Shown: positions 1 to 11,138 of the stretch, piece after piece
Layout of the letters: every line of letters starts with the position of its first letter
Position numbering within the stretch: the first letter of the stretch is position 1
Assembly: GCA_029948255.1 (NCBI GenBank)
Contig: JALIZF010001828.1
Coordinates: forward strand, 62,001 to 126,000
Length of the DNA: 64,000 nucleotides
DNA from: Telmatactis stephensoni
Lineage: Eukaryota > Cnidaria > Anthozoa > Actiniaria > Isophelliidae
Reading direction: 5' to 3'
Position numbers and translations under genes: made by a program
Notes under the pieces: model-generated
Databases searched by the model: none
What the model was told of the DNA's origin: nothing
What the model saw: the letters and a program-made list of their open reading frames with translations, nothing else

Positions 1-3
1 GGA

Positions 4-908
4 TCGGGTAATGTTCGAGTTACGCACTTCGAGTTACGCGCTTCGAGTTACGCGCTTTTCGAGTTACGCGCTGTGCCACACCCATTTTTCCCTGTGCCAC
101 ACTCAGCGCGTAACTCGATGTCTTTAGGAAAGGTTAGTGACTTCGAGTTACGCGATGAGCGCACAACTCGAACTAAAACATATCGTCTAGTTAAAGTGTC
201 GAGTTACGTAAATAAGACGTTTATGCTGAATTAATTATTAGACTAGAATCAACATTTTAAAACTGAACTTATTCTGATTTAATCGTTTTCCTTTTTTAAC
301 ATCTTCATAGAACAATAGTAATAATAATGTTATTTTTAACGCTAGAACTAACATACAAATATGTCCAAAAAATGACTAAAAAAGTAAATAGAACAGTTTT
401 TTGAAACGCCACTGACCTCCCTTAGTACTAGCAGAAGCCGGGCATTGCCCTTGAACGGAGAAGAACAAAATCTTCCACTGTTAAGCTATTTCTGGCAGGA
501 GATTTGATTACAGGGGGTGGACACATCAGATTGCTGTCGATGGGCTTCTTTCTTAAACAATGATGTTAAAGCTACGTTTCAGTACGTAGTTTTTCGTTAC
601 ACGATGATTGTGAATACATAACATGTTGATATTCTTAACTTTCAAAATTACTTTAAGTCTAATTAGTTTCCTTTTAACCTGATAATTCAATGTAAACGTC
701 TTATTTACGTAACTCGACACTTTAAGACGATATGTTTTAGTTCGAGTTGTGCGCTCATCGCGTAACTCAAAGTCACTAACCTTTCCCAAAGACATCGAGT
801 TACGCGCTGGGTGTGGCACAGGCAAAAATGGGTGTGGCACAGCGCGTAACTCGAAAAGCGCGTAACTCGAAGCGCGTAACTCGAAGCGCGTAACTCGAAG
901 TTTACCCG
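4..908. mobile_element. Foldback DNA element with ~215-bp inverted arms
   Basis: The left arm (about 4-216) is repeated in reverse complement at about 705-908 with few differences. The outer part of each arm is built from a short motif (TTCGAGTTACGCGC) repeated several times in near tandem, then a GTGTGGCACAG-like segment, then unique sequence. The roughly 490-bp centre has no recognisable coding. Long inverted arms with subterminal short repeats and no transposase fit a non-autonomous foldback or MITE-type element. The left end lies at the window edge, so its terminus and target duplication cannot be checked. Confidence 0.7.
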
Positions 909-1227
909 CCCTCGTAAGGCAATGCTCATTAGCAGTTCTTGTCTTTTCTCACACCTATGTGATAAATGCAATACTGAGTCTGCGTATGTTGCTTATGCTT
1001 ATGCTAATGTCGCTAGTGAAAACCAGGCTTAAAGAATCAATGAAGAGAATTATGTTAATAAGAAAGTTTCGCTGAATTAAAGTAGGATTGTTATTTTTTA
1101 ACATATATCTTATTTTATATATATACATAATTATTTGTCTATTTTTAGGTTTTTTATGATTATTTCAGTTCAGTAGAATACCTGTAAACTAGCCTATGGC
1201 TAAGAGTATTACCCACTTTAAAAAAAA

Positions 1228-1396
1228 TATTGTATTGTATTGTATTGTATTGTATTGTATTGTATTGTATTGTATTGTATTGTATTGTATTGTATTGTAT
1301 TGTATTGTATTGTATTGTATTGTATTGTATTGTATTGTATTGTATTGTATTGTATTGTATTGTATTGTATTGTATTGTATTGTATTGTATTGTATT
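1228..1396. repeat. (TTGTA)n pentanucleotide microsatellite
   Basis: About 34 nearly perfect copies of a 5-bp unit. It creates open frames on both strands (YCIVL- and IQYNT-like peptides) that are artefacts of the repeat. The same motif recurs at 40637-40752. Confidence 0.95.
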
Positions 1397-1485
1397 ATAA
1401 TAGCACATGTGGCTATAGCTTAGAACATCAAAATGAAATAAAAGACATAAATATTATATTCTGCAGGATTCTGCAGAGTTCTAAA

Positions 1486-2131
1486 CGTCCTCGGAGACCC
1501 AGGGCGTCAGGGAGGGGGAAGGGGAGCGGAGGGGAAAGGAAAGAGGGGAAAAGGACGCCCTGGACTTTTGACTACCCCTAACTTGTCTTGAGGCCAAAAT
1601 TAATCCAATTAGATGGTCTAACGTAAACAAAGTTCAAATGACAAAAATATCTGGCTCATTTCAATTATCGCTTTGATATAGTGATAGTTGCTCAGCCATA
1701 TCCTGTGAGAAGTTCCTCAAATACATCTTGTTTTACCAAGGTCTTTGCAATTTATCTATATTTTTCACTCTAAACTCATTGCTATTGCAAAATACATGAA
1801 AGGGATTACGCATTTATTGTTTAAAAGTCGCAGTGAGCTGGAAACATGGTTATTTTCAAACTAAAAGTGACAGCTTATATTGTTTAAAGTCGTGGCGACG
1901 CGTGGGGTCAATTTGCTTACTGGTAATTTTAGATGATTTTCATCTAATGGCACAAACGCTTCTGATTGGCCTCATTATAATTAAATTATAATGAGGCCAA
2001 TCAGAGCCTTTGCTGACGTTTGGCCTCAAGACAAGTTAGGGGTAGTCAAAAGCCCAGGGCGTCCTTTTCCCCTCTTTCCTTTCCCCTCCGCTCCCCTCCC
2101 CCCTCCCTGACGCCCTGGGTCTCCGAGGACG
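1486..2131. mobile_element. MULE-like MITE with ~115-bp TIRs and 9-bp TSD
   Basis: The left end (1486 to about 1600) is the reverse complement of 2018-2131. Both begin CGTCCTCGGAGACCCAGGGC and run through a purine-rich tract to a segment ending near TTGAGGCC. The flanks carry AGTTCTAAA (1477-1485) and AGTACTAAA (2132-2140), a 9-bp direct repeat with one mismatch. Long TIRs with a 9-bp duplication are typical of Mutator-like elements. Inside, 1961-2005 is a perfect palindrome with 22-bp arms. No transposase frame is present. Confidence 0.75.
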
Positions 2132-2140
2132 AGTACTAAA

Positions 2141-2439
2141 GTACAACTAAACACTTGATGTGGGCTTCCTGTGGTTAGTACCAAAATATTTCAAAACATA
2201 AACGCTCTTGACTGCAAAAGTATTACAAGCTTAATCCCAGAACAGATAAGGTTTCAAATCCTTCATAATTTTTTCTCTTTGAAGTACCAAATAAAAATAT
2301 CTTGACCTCATTCGTTTCAAAGAGTAAACTCGAACGTGAGAATAAAAGTCAGCACCCGGTTAAAAGGTTTCATCGACATTTATGAAAATGACAGTCTTAA
2401 ATTTCAAAAGCCAACCCTATGATAGAGGAGATAAGTAAA
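2141..2439. other. No recognisable feature
   Basis: AT-rich sequence between two mobile elements. A GGGCTTCCTGTGGT motif near 2162 resembles the conserved terminus of other repeats in this window (32455, 61379) but has no paired end here. Confidence 0.5.
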
Positions 2440-3542
2440 CTAGACGCACATGTGCGTTCACTCGTGCCCCGGGAGCCCCCTTTCGTACTCTTCCCCGAGT
2501 CGTGTCACGCATTTCTTCACCATTCCGGGAAATAGTTAACCGTAACATAAAGACCTTTTTGAATCGGCTAACTTAAACTAAAGAATATCTGATTAATCAA
2601 TTTGTCTGTCAGCAGCTATTAGTGTTTGCCTTTGTCCTTCTATTATCATGCATGGGTATTACATGTCTCCGACATGCAAAAATATTACTTGCGAATATAC
2701 CAGTTTATTCAACTTTATATTTCACTATGTATCTCAATTGTTTGCTGTAAAGACTTCTACAACGGCGTTTTTGACACAATAACAAATCGTATATTTTTTC
2801 GTTCATGTTTCGGATGTTTTATACATGAATAAAAGACGTTACGTGACCAAAAGCGCAATACAAGGTCAAGTTCCATGCAATGGTCTGCTTCAGAATTCCG
2901 TTACTAAAACTCAGTACAAAAACCTCTCAAGATCTCTTGAATGCTTGAATGAGGAATATAATTGACTTGCTTCTATGTATGTTCGTTTAGCAACATGTAG
3001 GATGAGAAATTCGTAGATTTCCAGCTCATAGGAAATAGTTTTTATCGCGAGGGCCTCCTTTCAAGTACTCCATTTAGAGTTCAATATTTGGTCAAAGTAT
3101 TGGAGATGAAGCTCAAAATAACAGCCCATCCTGAAGCTCTTATAAGTATATAGGTATATATCTAGTTAAAAGTATAAGTATATAGGTATATAAGTATAAG
3201 TATAAGTAAAAGTATAAGTATAAGTATATAGGTATATATCTAGTTAAAAGCTCCACTTTCCATTGTTCTACTCCTGGAACAGCCTGTCTCTGAAAGCTAT
3301 TTTCTTCGAAGTCAGCCATCTTGCATTCCTAAAGTTCCTGGCTTGCCTTCACTACGAAGAGTTTGCACGCGCTCAAAGGTGATGAATGAAGGGCATTGTT
3401 TATTGTTTTTTACGATCTTAACCAATCAGGGGTGTAACACGTGACCGATTGCGCAAGAATGCTGCATTCTCGAGACGAAAACAGGAAAAAAAAACATTTG
3501 CAGTTTATAACTCGTTCCTGGCCTAAAGGCCTGGGCACGAGT
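2440..3542 (-). mobile_element. Helentron-like non-autonomous element, copy A
   Basis: Read on the minus strand, the element starts T|ACTCGTGCCCAGGCC at 3542. It ends at 2440 with GGGCACGAGT (the inverted copy of its start), a two-base spacer, a hairpin whose stem is ACGCAC/GTGCGT, and CTAG followed by T. A short inverted repeat that is terminal at one end but internal at the other, a 3' hairpin and insertion between two Ts are the published hallmarks of Helentron/Helitron2 elements. A diverged 980-bp copy lies at 36311-37290 with the same ends. No Rep/helicase is encoded. Around 3140-3245 it contains a local TATAAGTATATAGG repeat. Confidence 0.72.
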
Positions 3543-3897
3543 AATAAGTCTAAAAGGCAGCTTAGTCACGTTTTGAGTTCGGTACTAAAGCGAAATAAAC
3601 ATTTGGCTGCTTCGCCGGCCGAAGCTAACATTTGAACTCATGGAAGTATCGGCCTCGATTCCTAAATATTAAATGAAGAGGCTTAAATTTTACCTTGATT
3701 GAGACTCACGTGAAGCTGCTATAACGCAATTACTGTATTTATAGTGGAGGTCAGCTTATAAAATGCCCATGACTCGTGAAAAATCTTGCATACTGTAAAC
3801 TTTCTGGAACATGCGCTGCCTCGTTTTCATGTCTGCCTCGTTTTCATACACATTCTCGACTACGACGATAGATAGATAGAAAAATTAACCTAGGCTT

Positions 3898-3925
3898 GTG
3901 CCGGCCTAAAGGCCTGGGCACGAGT
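3898..3925 (-). mobile_element. Solo 5' end of a Helentron-like element
   Basis: The sequence GGCCTAAAGGCCTGGGCACGAGT followed by A matches the 5' end (minus orientation) of the elements at 2440-3542 and 36311-37290. No matching 3' hairpin end is seen nearby, so this is a truncated remnant. Confidence 0.5.
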
Positions 3926-4186
3926 AATTAACACAGAACATAAATTTGTAAAAAGTTCACAATAAGGGAACACCACTTGGGAAAAGATTTCGAAAGCTAT
4001 TAGCATAAATTATAACCAACTAGCTAAAGTGTACAAGACTGAGTAAACTGTTGGGAAACGGCTATTGTAATATTTGCGGAATTTAGCCTTGAAAATAAAG
4101 AACAAGTCCAGTGCTTAAAAGAAATGCATTTTCTTTTCTCCAAATGACTGTTTTTGAAGCACTTGTAAAATTGGATGGCAATATAC

Positions 4187-4328
4187 CTGATTGTGGTTGG
4201 GTAGACGTTGAGATAATTCTCGATCCTTTATCATGTCCCTCACAGAGCGTCAAGTTATCATGGAAACGAATTTCATCCAAGGCAATGCTAGAACTGTCGT
4301 CTGAGCCAATAACTGCTTCAAATGAGAC
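4187..4328 (-). CDS. MAM domain, C-terminal exon
   Basis: A 142-nt exon on the minus strand. The acceptor is TTTTGTTAG before 4328; the donor is CAG|GTATATTG after 4187. The translation begins VSFEAVIG and includes IALDEIRF followed by a cysteine. This matches the end of the MAM fold, where a hydrophobic F-E strand leads to the I-A-(L/I)-D-(D/E)-I-x-F strand and last cysteine. It enters in phase 0 and leaves in phase 1, so with 5975-6082 and 4527-4786 it completes a symmetric 1-1 module. MAM domains are extracellular adhesion modules. The open frame runs on past the donor, so the exact 3' boundary is an inference from phase. Confidence 0.75.
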
Positions 4329-4526
4329 CTAACAAAAAGAAAACGCTAGCTTTCATATATATTTCAAATTTTCACTGAAGTCAGAGAAAATTTCATATAA
4401 CTTGTGAGTGTATGAACCCTGGCTGTTTTAAAAATGGTTAATATGAAATTGACATTCCGCCTGTTGGAAAATTGATTTAGAGTAACGATCTATTAGATAT
4501 AACCTTACTCTCCAAATCTCATTTAC

Positions 4527-4786
4527 CTCGTACGGATCATTGTATTTCAGGAGTATACAACCTTTTTCCCAAAATTTTCCTTGATTTCCTCTGCGGCTCC
4601 ATAGGGTTTCTTTTGTTCCCTTCTTCTTTATTTTAGTTGTAACAGCTAGTGTCTCAACGCTTTTGCCGTACATAAAGTAATAAAAGGTCATTGCTCTGTT
4701 AAATCTGTAAGCAGGACTAGTTAAAATTGCTCTGTCATCGTAAAGAAACGTTCTTGATGAATCAAATAGAATGTAGTGACCAGAAC
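4527..4786 (-). CDS. MAM domain, central exon
   Basis: A 260-nt minus-strand exon with acceptor CCGTTTTCCAG and donor CGAG|GTAAATGAG. The translation has GSGHYILFDSS, then RAILTSP, MTFYYFMYG and GNQGKFW. This is the standard central MAM order: G-x-Y-hydrophobic, A-x-L-x-S-P, a hydrophobic strand ending (F)-x-Y-x-M-(Y)-G, then a W/G-x-Q-G segment. The cysteine usually found before FYY is replaced by a methionine-containing stretch, so one disulfide partner may be missing or shifted. Phase 1 entry fits the split glycine codon from 5975-6082; phase 0 exit fits 4187-4328. No stop or frameshift is seen. Confidence 0.82.
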
Positions 4787-5974
4787 CTGGAAAACGGTAC
4801 AAATACAACAATTAAAATTATTTCCTGTGAGGATCGTTATATCCAAATGCATTTTTTAGCACAATGATAATTATTGTCATTAATTCTTGATATCGTCATT
4901 ATATATCGTCATATCGTATAGATATCGTCATTAATTCTTGCATGTTCCGTTTCTTTTCTTTTCTCTTGCACATTTCCGGGTAAGTATGAGGTCAACTTAT
5001 GCTTTTTACAGCAGGTACAATAAACGACCGGTTCAGTAGATCACTGAACAGTAGATATGATATAGCATATCTGAATAGTAGATATGCTCCATGGACTTAC
5101 ATGGAGAGACTTTAATTAAACAAAATTATCTTTCATTTCGAGACTTCTTATTTACTTCCCTTATTGTTATATATTTTTTCTGTCATCTCTCTCCAATTAA
5201 TCAAAATCACATTTTAATTTAAAAGTTGTCACTATTTAAAGAGGGTAACACTTGACAGTATTGAAATTGATGAACTTGTAAACTGTAAATAGACCCAAAT
5301 AACTGATGGATATATAACATGAATATTTTGAAAATGCCAATTAGCCAGGTGGCAATCCAATCGGTTATTTACAAATATGGTGAAGTTGAATCTGAACTAG
5401 CGACTATCTACTTGGACTCGAACTCGGAACCTCAGTTTACAAGACGAATGCTGTGACCATTATTCATCCATTCTGCTTCTTGTATTGGAGTTTTGTTCAT
5501 ATTTGAAATATAAAGTGAATCGACAAGAAGCGGTGAGTACGATTTTGACAAAAAATGAGTTTCTTATTATTATAGACAATGGAACAAAAACATCTCGACC
5601 TGAGTAGCTAAGTACGTGATTAAGGAATTGTATTATAATAATCCGGTTCTGACTCTACAGCATGTTTACACTAACATGGTTGTCGATGACAAGTCACATG
5701 TACGTTCGGCAGACTGCTCAGTCGTCACTTTCATACTGATTAAGCAGCTTATAATACAGTCGAGAATTTTTGGTTACATTGCTTATATTATAAAACTCAT
5801 ATCTTCCTTGTATTGCCAAACTGACTGTTCTTTATTAATGAACTTTATCTGAAATATGAATATAAATCGAATGCAGACAATATTAAGGGCCGCGCCCCAA
5901 ACCCGGAAAGGGGCGGAACTGTTCGAACATTCCCCCTTGGCCCCTAACAATTACAATTCTAATATTGACTTTAC
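4787..5974 (-). other. Intron within the MAM-domain gene
   Basis: AT-rich sequence between the N-terminal and central MAM exons of the minus-strand gene. Open frames at 5616-5852 and elsewhere show no domain, conserved composition or splice context and are taken as chance. No repeat ends were recognised. Confidence 0.6.
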
Positions 5975-6082
5975 CATTATTTGGTCCCGTTTCGACACCA
6001 CCTGCTTTTCCTTTACTTAATGTCCACATTGGCTTGCTCTCTTCTGTCCATCCACATAATGACGGTATGTCAAACGTGCAAT
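5975..6082 (-). CDS. MAM domain, N-terminal exon
   Basis: A 108-nt minus-strand exon between acceptor TTTTTTGCAG and donor AATAATG|GTAAAGTC. The peptide contains CTFDIPSLCGWTE, a tryptophan 10-12 residues later and TGPNN. This is the N-terminal MAM signature (C-x-F-x(5-6)-C-G-W ... W ... T-G-P). Phase 1-1. Its final G joins GT at the start of 4527-4786 to give the conserved glycine of the G-S-G-H segment. Together the three exons encode about 170 residues, the normal length of a MAM domain. The host protein is likely secreted or membrane-anchored. Confidence 0.82.
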
Positions 6083-6848
6083 CTGCAAAAAATGCATCAT
6101 TGTCTGACTGTTTTCGTGTTGAAACTCAATTATTGAAACTCTGCAATTCTAAAGTGAAGCACTAAGATTTTAAAGATTTATTTCATAATTGCCAAAAAAT
6201 AACACATTAATGTCGTTTGGAGAAATCGAACAAAATTGCTTTGCGCAATTTTGAGAAACATGAATTTAGGTCAAGTTGATAAAGCTGCGCCTTTTCATCT
6301 TTTGTTTATCTTTTCACTTATCTCTATAAAAAGCTACAAAGCTTGGGATGCCCTCGATGATTTTTTTCTAACTTTTTGCGTATGACATTTACAAAACACA
6401 GGAAGCCCGACCTGAGTTCTTGAGAACCAAAATTAGAAAAGAGCGAGTAAAGAGCAAGGTAAATGAAAGCTTTTCATATCAATCAATGAACTAACAACTC
6501 ATTTCAACTTGAGCGTTTTCTAATAGCTCTTCCAGCAAATCGTGCTAGTTAAGATAGATCACCTCTACTTGTGAAGTTTGTACTGAAGTACTAAATTGAA
6601 TGACGTCCGGCAAAAGTTTGCGAGAAATAAATTACTATATATAAGCTTAATCTAATAAGATTGGCATTCTAATTTTAGCCAAATAGTAACTGACTTTCAG
6701 ATTATTTGCTGCATCTAAAACCTTTACTGGAAGAATAACAACGATATTCACTTGGCTTTTGAAAACCGAACACTGCTCTCTCTTCGTGTCCCCGGCGTAC
6801 AATTTTACCTTTTATATTAATTGGAGATCGATTGAAATTTAACTTTAC

Positions 6849-6893
6849 CTTTTGTGCATTTTGGAGATCGATTTAAAGTCCCATCAAGATTTT
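6849..6893 (-). CDS. Candidate 45-nt linker exon of the MAM/EGF gene
   Basis: Minus-strand segment bounded by acceptor CATTCCAG and donor AAAAG|GTAAAG, phase 1-1, encoding about 15 residues ending in K-C-T-K. Both neighbouring exons in the model end in G and begin with bases completing Asp or Glu codons, and this exon fits that pattern: G+AA from the EGF exon gives Glu, and its own G+AT gives the Asp before the first MAM cysteine. Too short for homology, so the call rests on splice sites, phase and position. Confidence 0.45.
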
Positions 6894-8134
6894 CTGGAAT
6901 GACAGACCGGTCATCTTCCATTTTACCTTTATGAAAAAGTCCGAAAAGTATATCTTGACACACGAAAACAGCCAAGTTGCATGGAATCCTAATTTTCAAC
7001 CTCACAAAAAAGAGAGAAGAAAAGGCTAAAAAATCAAAATGATTATGCAAGAGATAAGTTAAAATGGCAGTTAAAAAATTGTATTCACAGATGTTTTCGT
7101 GAAATTGAAAAATATTGCTGTTTGGAAAGTTTTTGCTCGCCTGTACCGTTTGCACTTTTCGATTAGTATAAGTAGACGCGGTTTTTTCCAAAAATCTTTA
7201 CTTATTTTGTTGAAGGAGCTTTCAGAAGGCTTGCATGAACAACTTTCATTAAACTTGCTCTTTTCTTGCAAAACAAAATAGTTTTTGTGAAGACATGTTG
7301 ACATGTCGAAGAGGCGAAGCCACTTAGTCATCGGGTTGTAAGTAAAAGTGTGCGTAACTCCACAGGAGGCCCAATAATGAACATCGGAACCAATTAAATG
7401 AGTAGACAATAATGATAACCAAAGGACGCTTTGAAGTAAAATAATTTCGATTCAGTGTTACAGTAAACAGAAACGAAAAGATTTTAAAAGCTAACTACCG
7501 CCTGAGTCTTTCAAGAAAACAACAACAAAAAGGCGTGTTGAGTTTACCACCGAATGAATGCCATGCGCCCGACAGATACAAGTTCGTAAAGATTCTCTTT
7601 CGACTAATTGACTAATTACTTGAGGCAAAAATTTGCTGTGGAAATTCTTACAATCAAGAATTAAAACAAGTACAAGGGGGAGGGGGAGTTTTTGTCTTTT
7701 GTTTTTGTTTTTGGTTGTTTGTTTGTTTGTTAGTTTTTCGCTCTTCTTCTTCAAGCACCACATAACCAAACAACTGCCAGAAAGCATAATCGTCTTCTGT
7801 AGGCGTAAATACAACAAAGGTTTGGGTAAGATGGCAGCAAATTTGCACTAAATCTCAAGCACTTTTGAATTTGGGACGATTGAGCTTGGATCTACAGCGC
7901 CGAAATCGTCGAATGTTCACACGTTCGATTTGTAGTCGCAATAAAATCGCCGTTCAAACTCTTGTCGCGCGACAAAAATGTTACTGCGTTGAAAGCTGCT
8001 AAAATTCATCACATGAATATAGAACACAGCATAGATAAAATCTTAAGAATTTGGGCTATAATTCTTGGTCTGTTAATAGAAAGCTATTTTAGGTAAAATG
8101 GAAAAAGAAGCAGAGCTGGATGAACAGAAGTATT
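6894..8134. other. Intron sequence without recognised feature
   Basis: Lies between the linker exon and a MITE. It holds low-complexity runs (for example GTTTGTTTGTTT near 7715) and several overlapping chance open frames on both strands, none with domain signatures. Confidence 0.5.
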
Positions 8135-8401
8135 AAGGCGCTGTTACGCGCTGAAACTCGTGTCGATCGCCGATGTTACACACGCTAAAATTCGTCTTGA
8201 AACTTGTTCGCGACACAAGTTTCTGTTGCAGTAGTTGGAAGCAGTTCTACTTTTTGTGAAACCATCTCGTGAAACAAACCCGGGGAAAGTTTCAGCGACA
8301 TGACCATGTTACACGATGCAGTGCGTTGTGAAACTTGTTTCGCAACGGAGATTGAAGCAAGTTTCAGAGAAACGTTTCAGCGTGTATATAACAGCACCTT
8401 T
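8135..8401. mobile_element. ~265-bp MITE
   Basis: The two ends are inverted copies: AAGGCGCTGTTACGCGCTGAAACG-like at the left (8135-8163) and its reverse complement at 8373-8401. The interior repeats GAAAC(T/A)(T/C)G and TTTCAGCG motifs. The target duplication is not clear. No coding capacity. Confidence 0.6.
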
Positions 8402-8725
8402 TAGAATCTTTCTTAGCAACTCAGAATATAGCGAATTAAAACCTTAGTGCTTTAATGTTTATTTTATCTCAGCTCGATCGTGTATGACAAATGTTTACAG
8501 CAACTCTGTGTTATTTCAAACGTAATTCCTTAGTATTTATTGGTAAGAAAAAAAACTCTTCCTTGCGGTTCAGATTCCGTCGCCCTCCTGCTTCTGCTTC
8601 TGACCCCGCTTATTACTTCACACTAGTGATAAGATGACCTGACGATTTCAATTCATACTGAAGGGGATTGATGGAGCTACTTAGAATATCTCTACTAAAA
8701 ATGATCCACAACAACTCGTAAGAAT

Positions 8726-9007
8726 CAATTATTTGGTTCATTCATTCATTCATCTATGAATAAATCAATTCATTTTTTCATTCATCCATTCATTCATTCA
8801 TTCATTCATTCATTCATTCATCAATTAATATACAACTTTGCACCGACAAGAGCTTATGTTGCTACAGATGTAGCAGATTTTCCAAAGATCGGCCTTCAAG
8901 GTTACATGAGGTTTTCAAAACAATATTATAATGTTTATGGACGGTGCAAATTGCAAGGAGAGTTGTGACTTACAATTTTCTTTGTTTTCAGTCAAGTTAA
9001 GCTGTTT
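8726..9007. repeat. Duplicated intron segment, copy 1 (left half)
   Basis: An (ATTC)n tract followed by a unique sequence that recurs at 11384-11960 with a few substitutions. It is interrupted at 9007 by a DNA transposon and resumes at 10936-11010. Its junction near 8967 (GACTTACAATTTT) is the empty version of the site occupied by a MITE in copy 2. Confidence 0.85.
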
Positions 9008-9235
9008 TAGACTGATTCCATAAGTCGGTCCCAGTTCGCTCTCTGACGAATTTTTTTTTTCGCTCACGGGTCCGACTTATTTTCAAACATACTCGAAAAT
9101 GATCCGCATCTCGAAAAAACGAGATAGCCAATGAAATCGTTTATTATTCCATTCAAAATATTTTGACCAATCACATACTATGTCTTATTGTACCGAGCTG
9201 AAACTTCACTTCCGGTAAGACGCCATTTTATTTTT

Positions 9236-10063
9236 ACTCGGGCTACCTGTGGTAGCTCGAGTCTAGGTTTACCTTTTCGGTCTATCAATCTATCAATCTA
9301 TCTATCAACGTCGCAAATCGGCAAATTACCCAGAAGCCTTTGGGGTACACTGTCATGAAAACGAGGTTGACCACGAGGCTTCCTGTGGTCGAGAACTGTC
9401 ACGAGGGATTGAGAGCAACTGAACAAAATGGCGGACGCTATCAATTGGAATTAATCGAACTATTAGCTTCTAATCTCAAGATATTTGGATAATGACTCCT
9501 TTAATCGTTAATATCGAATTCTCGAAATTAGTGGTGACCTTGCCAGCTGTTGTAATCGACTTGTAATGTATAATTGATCGTCCAAGAATACGAGACACGG
9601 AGATCGATTTGTGGCAGCGAACTTCACTTGAGGACAGACAAGACACGTAAGACACGGAGATATTGCTGGGTTGCATCCATACCTTCGGGAATCCAAAGAC
9701 AATGAATCGGTAGCCATGTTGGATGAACAAACAATACACGCTAACGAGAAATCTTTTGTTGAAGATGATATTGGATCATTTGGTAAGCATTTAGCAAAAT
9801 AAAGCAGACTGTATGTGTCTGGAATGATAAAAAGACTAGTAGTATATAAATAACCACCAATCAGGTGGTACAATTATCTACAAAATACTTTCTCCCCGGC
9901 CAATATAATTTGTGTTCTACTCCGGCTGGGACTACCTGTTGTGCGGCATTTTTGCAATCAAAAGACACTGACAAGTCAAACTGGTTTCCATCAACTTTTT
10001 TCAACCATTTCTGCCCAAATATTACACACAGGTAGCCCGAGTGAACGCCTATTAGGCGTCTAG
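9236..10063 (+). mobile_element. Helentron-like element nested in the DNA transposon
   Basis: Begins T|ACTCGGGCTACCTGTGG at 9236. It ends with the inverted copy CACAGGTAGCCCGAGT, a GA spacer, a hairpin with stem ACGCCT/AGGCGT, then CTAG|T at 10063. The geometry is the same as the minus-strand elements at 2440 and 36311, but the terminal inverted repeat is a different sequence, so it is another family using the same end design. The 828-bp interior has no long intact frame; a CTATCAATCTATCAATCTATC run lies near 9284. Confidence 0.72.
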
Positions 10064-10111
10064 TTGAAAATGAATTACCAACTATCACTCTTAAAACGAA
10101 GATAACGTTAA

Positions 10112-10545
10112 TATAAAGCCGTTCCAAAGAAAAGCTATTGAACAAGTTCTAGAGGGGAAAGACGTGTTTGTTTATCTTCCCACAGGATGTGGCAAAATGT
10201 TTTGCCTGATCTATTAGATATAATATTTTTGTATCGCCTTTGAGTCGCCTTGATGACGGATCAAGTGGACAGTTTTAGGAAGTTACTAGATTCCCGCTAC
10301 CTCTGCCGGAGAAGGAGAAGACGATTCCACTGTGACAGAAGGGGCCAAATTTGGCAAATACAAGGCTAGTAATGATTGTAATATTATCTGACAAAGCCCA
10401 GTGGTTTTCGTCATGCCCTCGTGAAACAAGTTGTGCAGTTATAAGCCGCTATCTCTCCGGAATTACATCGAAGGAGTTTAAAAATACTCTAGGGTGTATT
10501 GATGTTGATGAGGCTCATTGTGTAACTTAGTGGTAAGCTTATGTT
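10112..10545 (+). pseudogene. RecQ-like DNA helicase remnant
   Basis: A plus-strand segment starting near 10112 translates as FQRKAIEQVLEGKDVFVYLP followed by TGCGK, the Q-like motif and Walker A (P-T-G-x-G-K) of RecQ-type superfamily 2 helicases. About 70 bases later a TDQV-x-FRK-like stretch matches motif Ia. At 10499-10530 the codons read DVDEAHCV, the DEAH Walker B motif with the C-V that normally precedes x-x-W-G in RecQ proteins. Stops and frame changes separate these blocks, so the gene is dead. It lies between the nested Helentron and the right TIR, and may be captured cargo of either element. Confidence 0.7.
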
Positions 10546-10935
10546 TTAATAAAATTTGAATGTTCCATGATGTGTGTTGTTATCTTGCCTATATTCACAC
10601 CGTAAAGATTGTAAACTAACTCTTCATTCTCATTGCTCACAATATTTTTTTTTCTGAGAACTGCCACAGTTTAAGCAAACGTCCTCAGCTTGATTTACAC
10701 GGGGTAAACAAACTTTATAGGAGTACTTTTATGAGAAAACATCGAGTTGTAGAAAAAAAGAAACGTTGAAATGACTTGCGAAAAATTATGGAATTTTACT
10801 TCCAGCTCATTAGATATTCAAGAGCCTCGTTTTGGTTTGTACAGCAACGGCTGATGAATGAGATAAGTCGGACCCGTGAGCGAAAAAGCAAAATCGTCAG
10901 AGAGCGAACTGGGACCGACTTATGGAATCAGTCTA

Positions 10936-11010
10936 AAGCTGTTTTTGTATATTAAATTTTCCGTCACTGGGCGGGAAAAACTTAATCCATTCAGTGACTT
11001 ATTCATTCTC
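10936..11010. repeat. Duplicated intron segment, copy 1 (right end)
   Basis: Continuation of the segment broken by the DNA transposon: AAGCTGTTTTTGTAT...CATTCTCTTGATATTTACTG. In copy 2 the matching stretch runs into a splice donor (ATACTTAC on the plus strand). Here that donor is changed to ATATTTAC, and no exon follows. Confidence 0.75.
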
Positions 11011-11138
11011 TTGATATTTACTGATCATAAAAAAATTCAATTTTTTCAAATTTTTCCACCTGATCGAATAACGCAATCTGGGTGGCTTAAAAGGTCATTG
11101 GTTATTCATGAGTTTGAGAATGCTGTTTGAATACTTAC

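Larger units (their letters stand above)
9008..10935. mobile_element. 1.9-kb DNA transposon with ~75-bp TIRs
   Basis: The left end (TAGACTGATTCCATAAGTCGG..., 9008 to about 9083) is the reverse complement of the right end (about 10861-10935). The flanking direct repeat AAGCTGTTT occurs at 8999-9007 and 10936-10944. The other copy of the duplicated segment has AAGCTGTCT without insertion (near 11876). The duplication is 7-9 bp depending on where the terminus is placed, consistent with an hAT- or Mutator-like superfamily. The interior contains a Helentron-like insertion (9236-10063) and a decayed RecQ-like helicase segment. No transposase was found. Confidence 0.8.

Noticed and set aside
4083..4280. 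ORF start upstream of the MAM C-terminal exon end (65 residues)
   Set aside because: The real unit is the spliced exon 4187-4328; the part below 4187 runs past a good donor.
5880..5945. GC-rich patch (GGGCCGCGCCCC) as a promoter or CpG island
   Set aside because: Only about 60 bp, inside the MAM-gene intron and without other promoter features.
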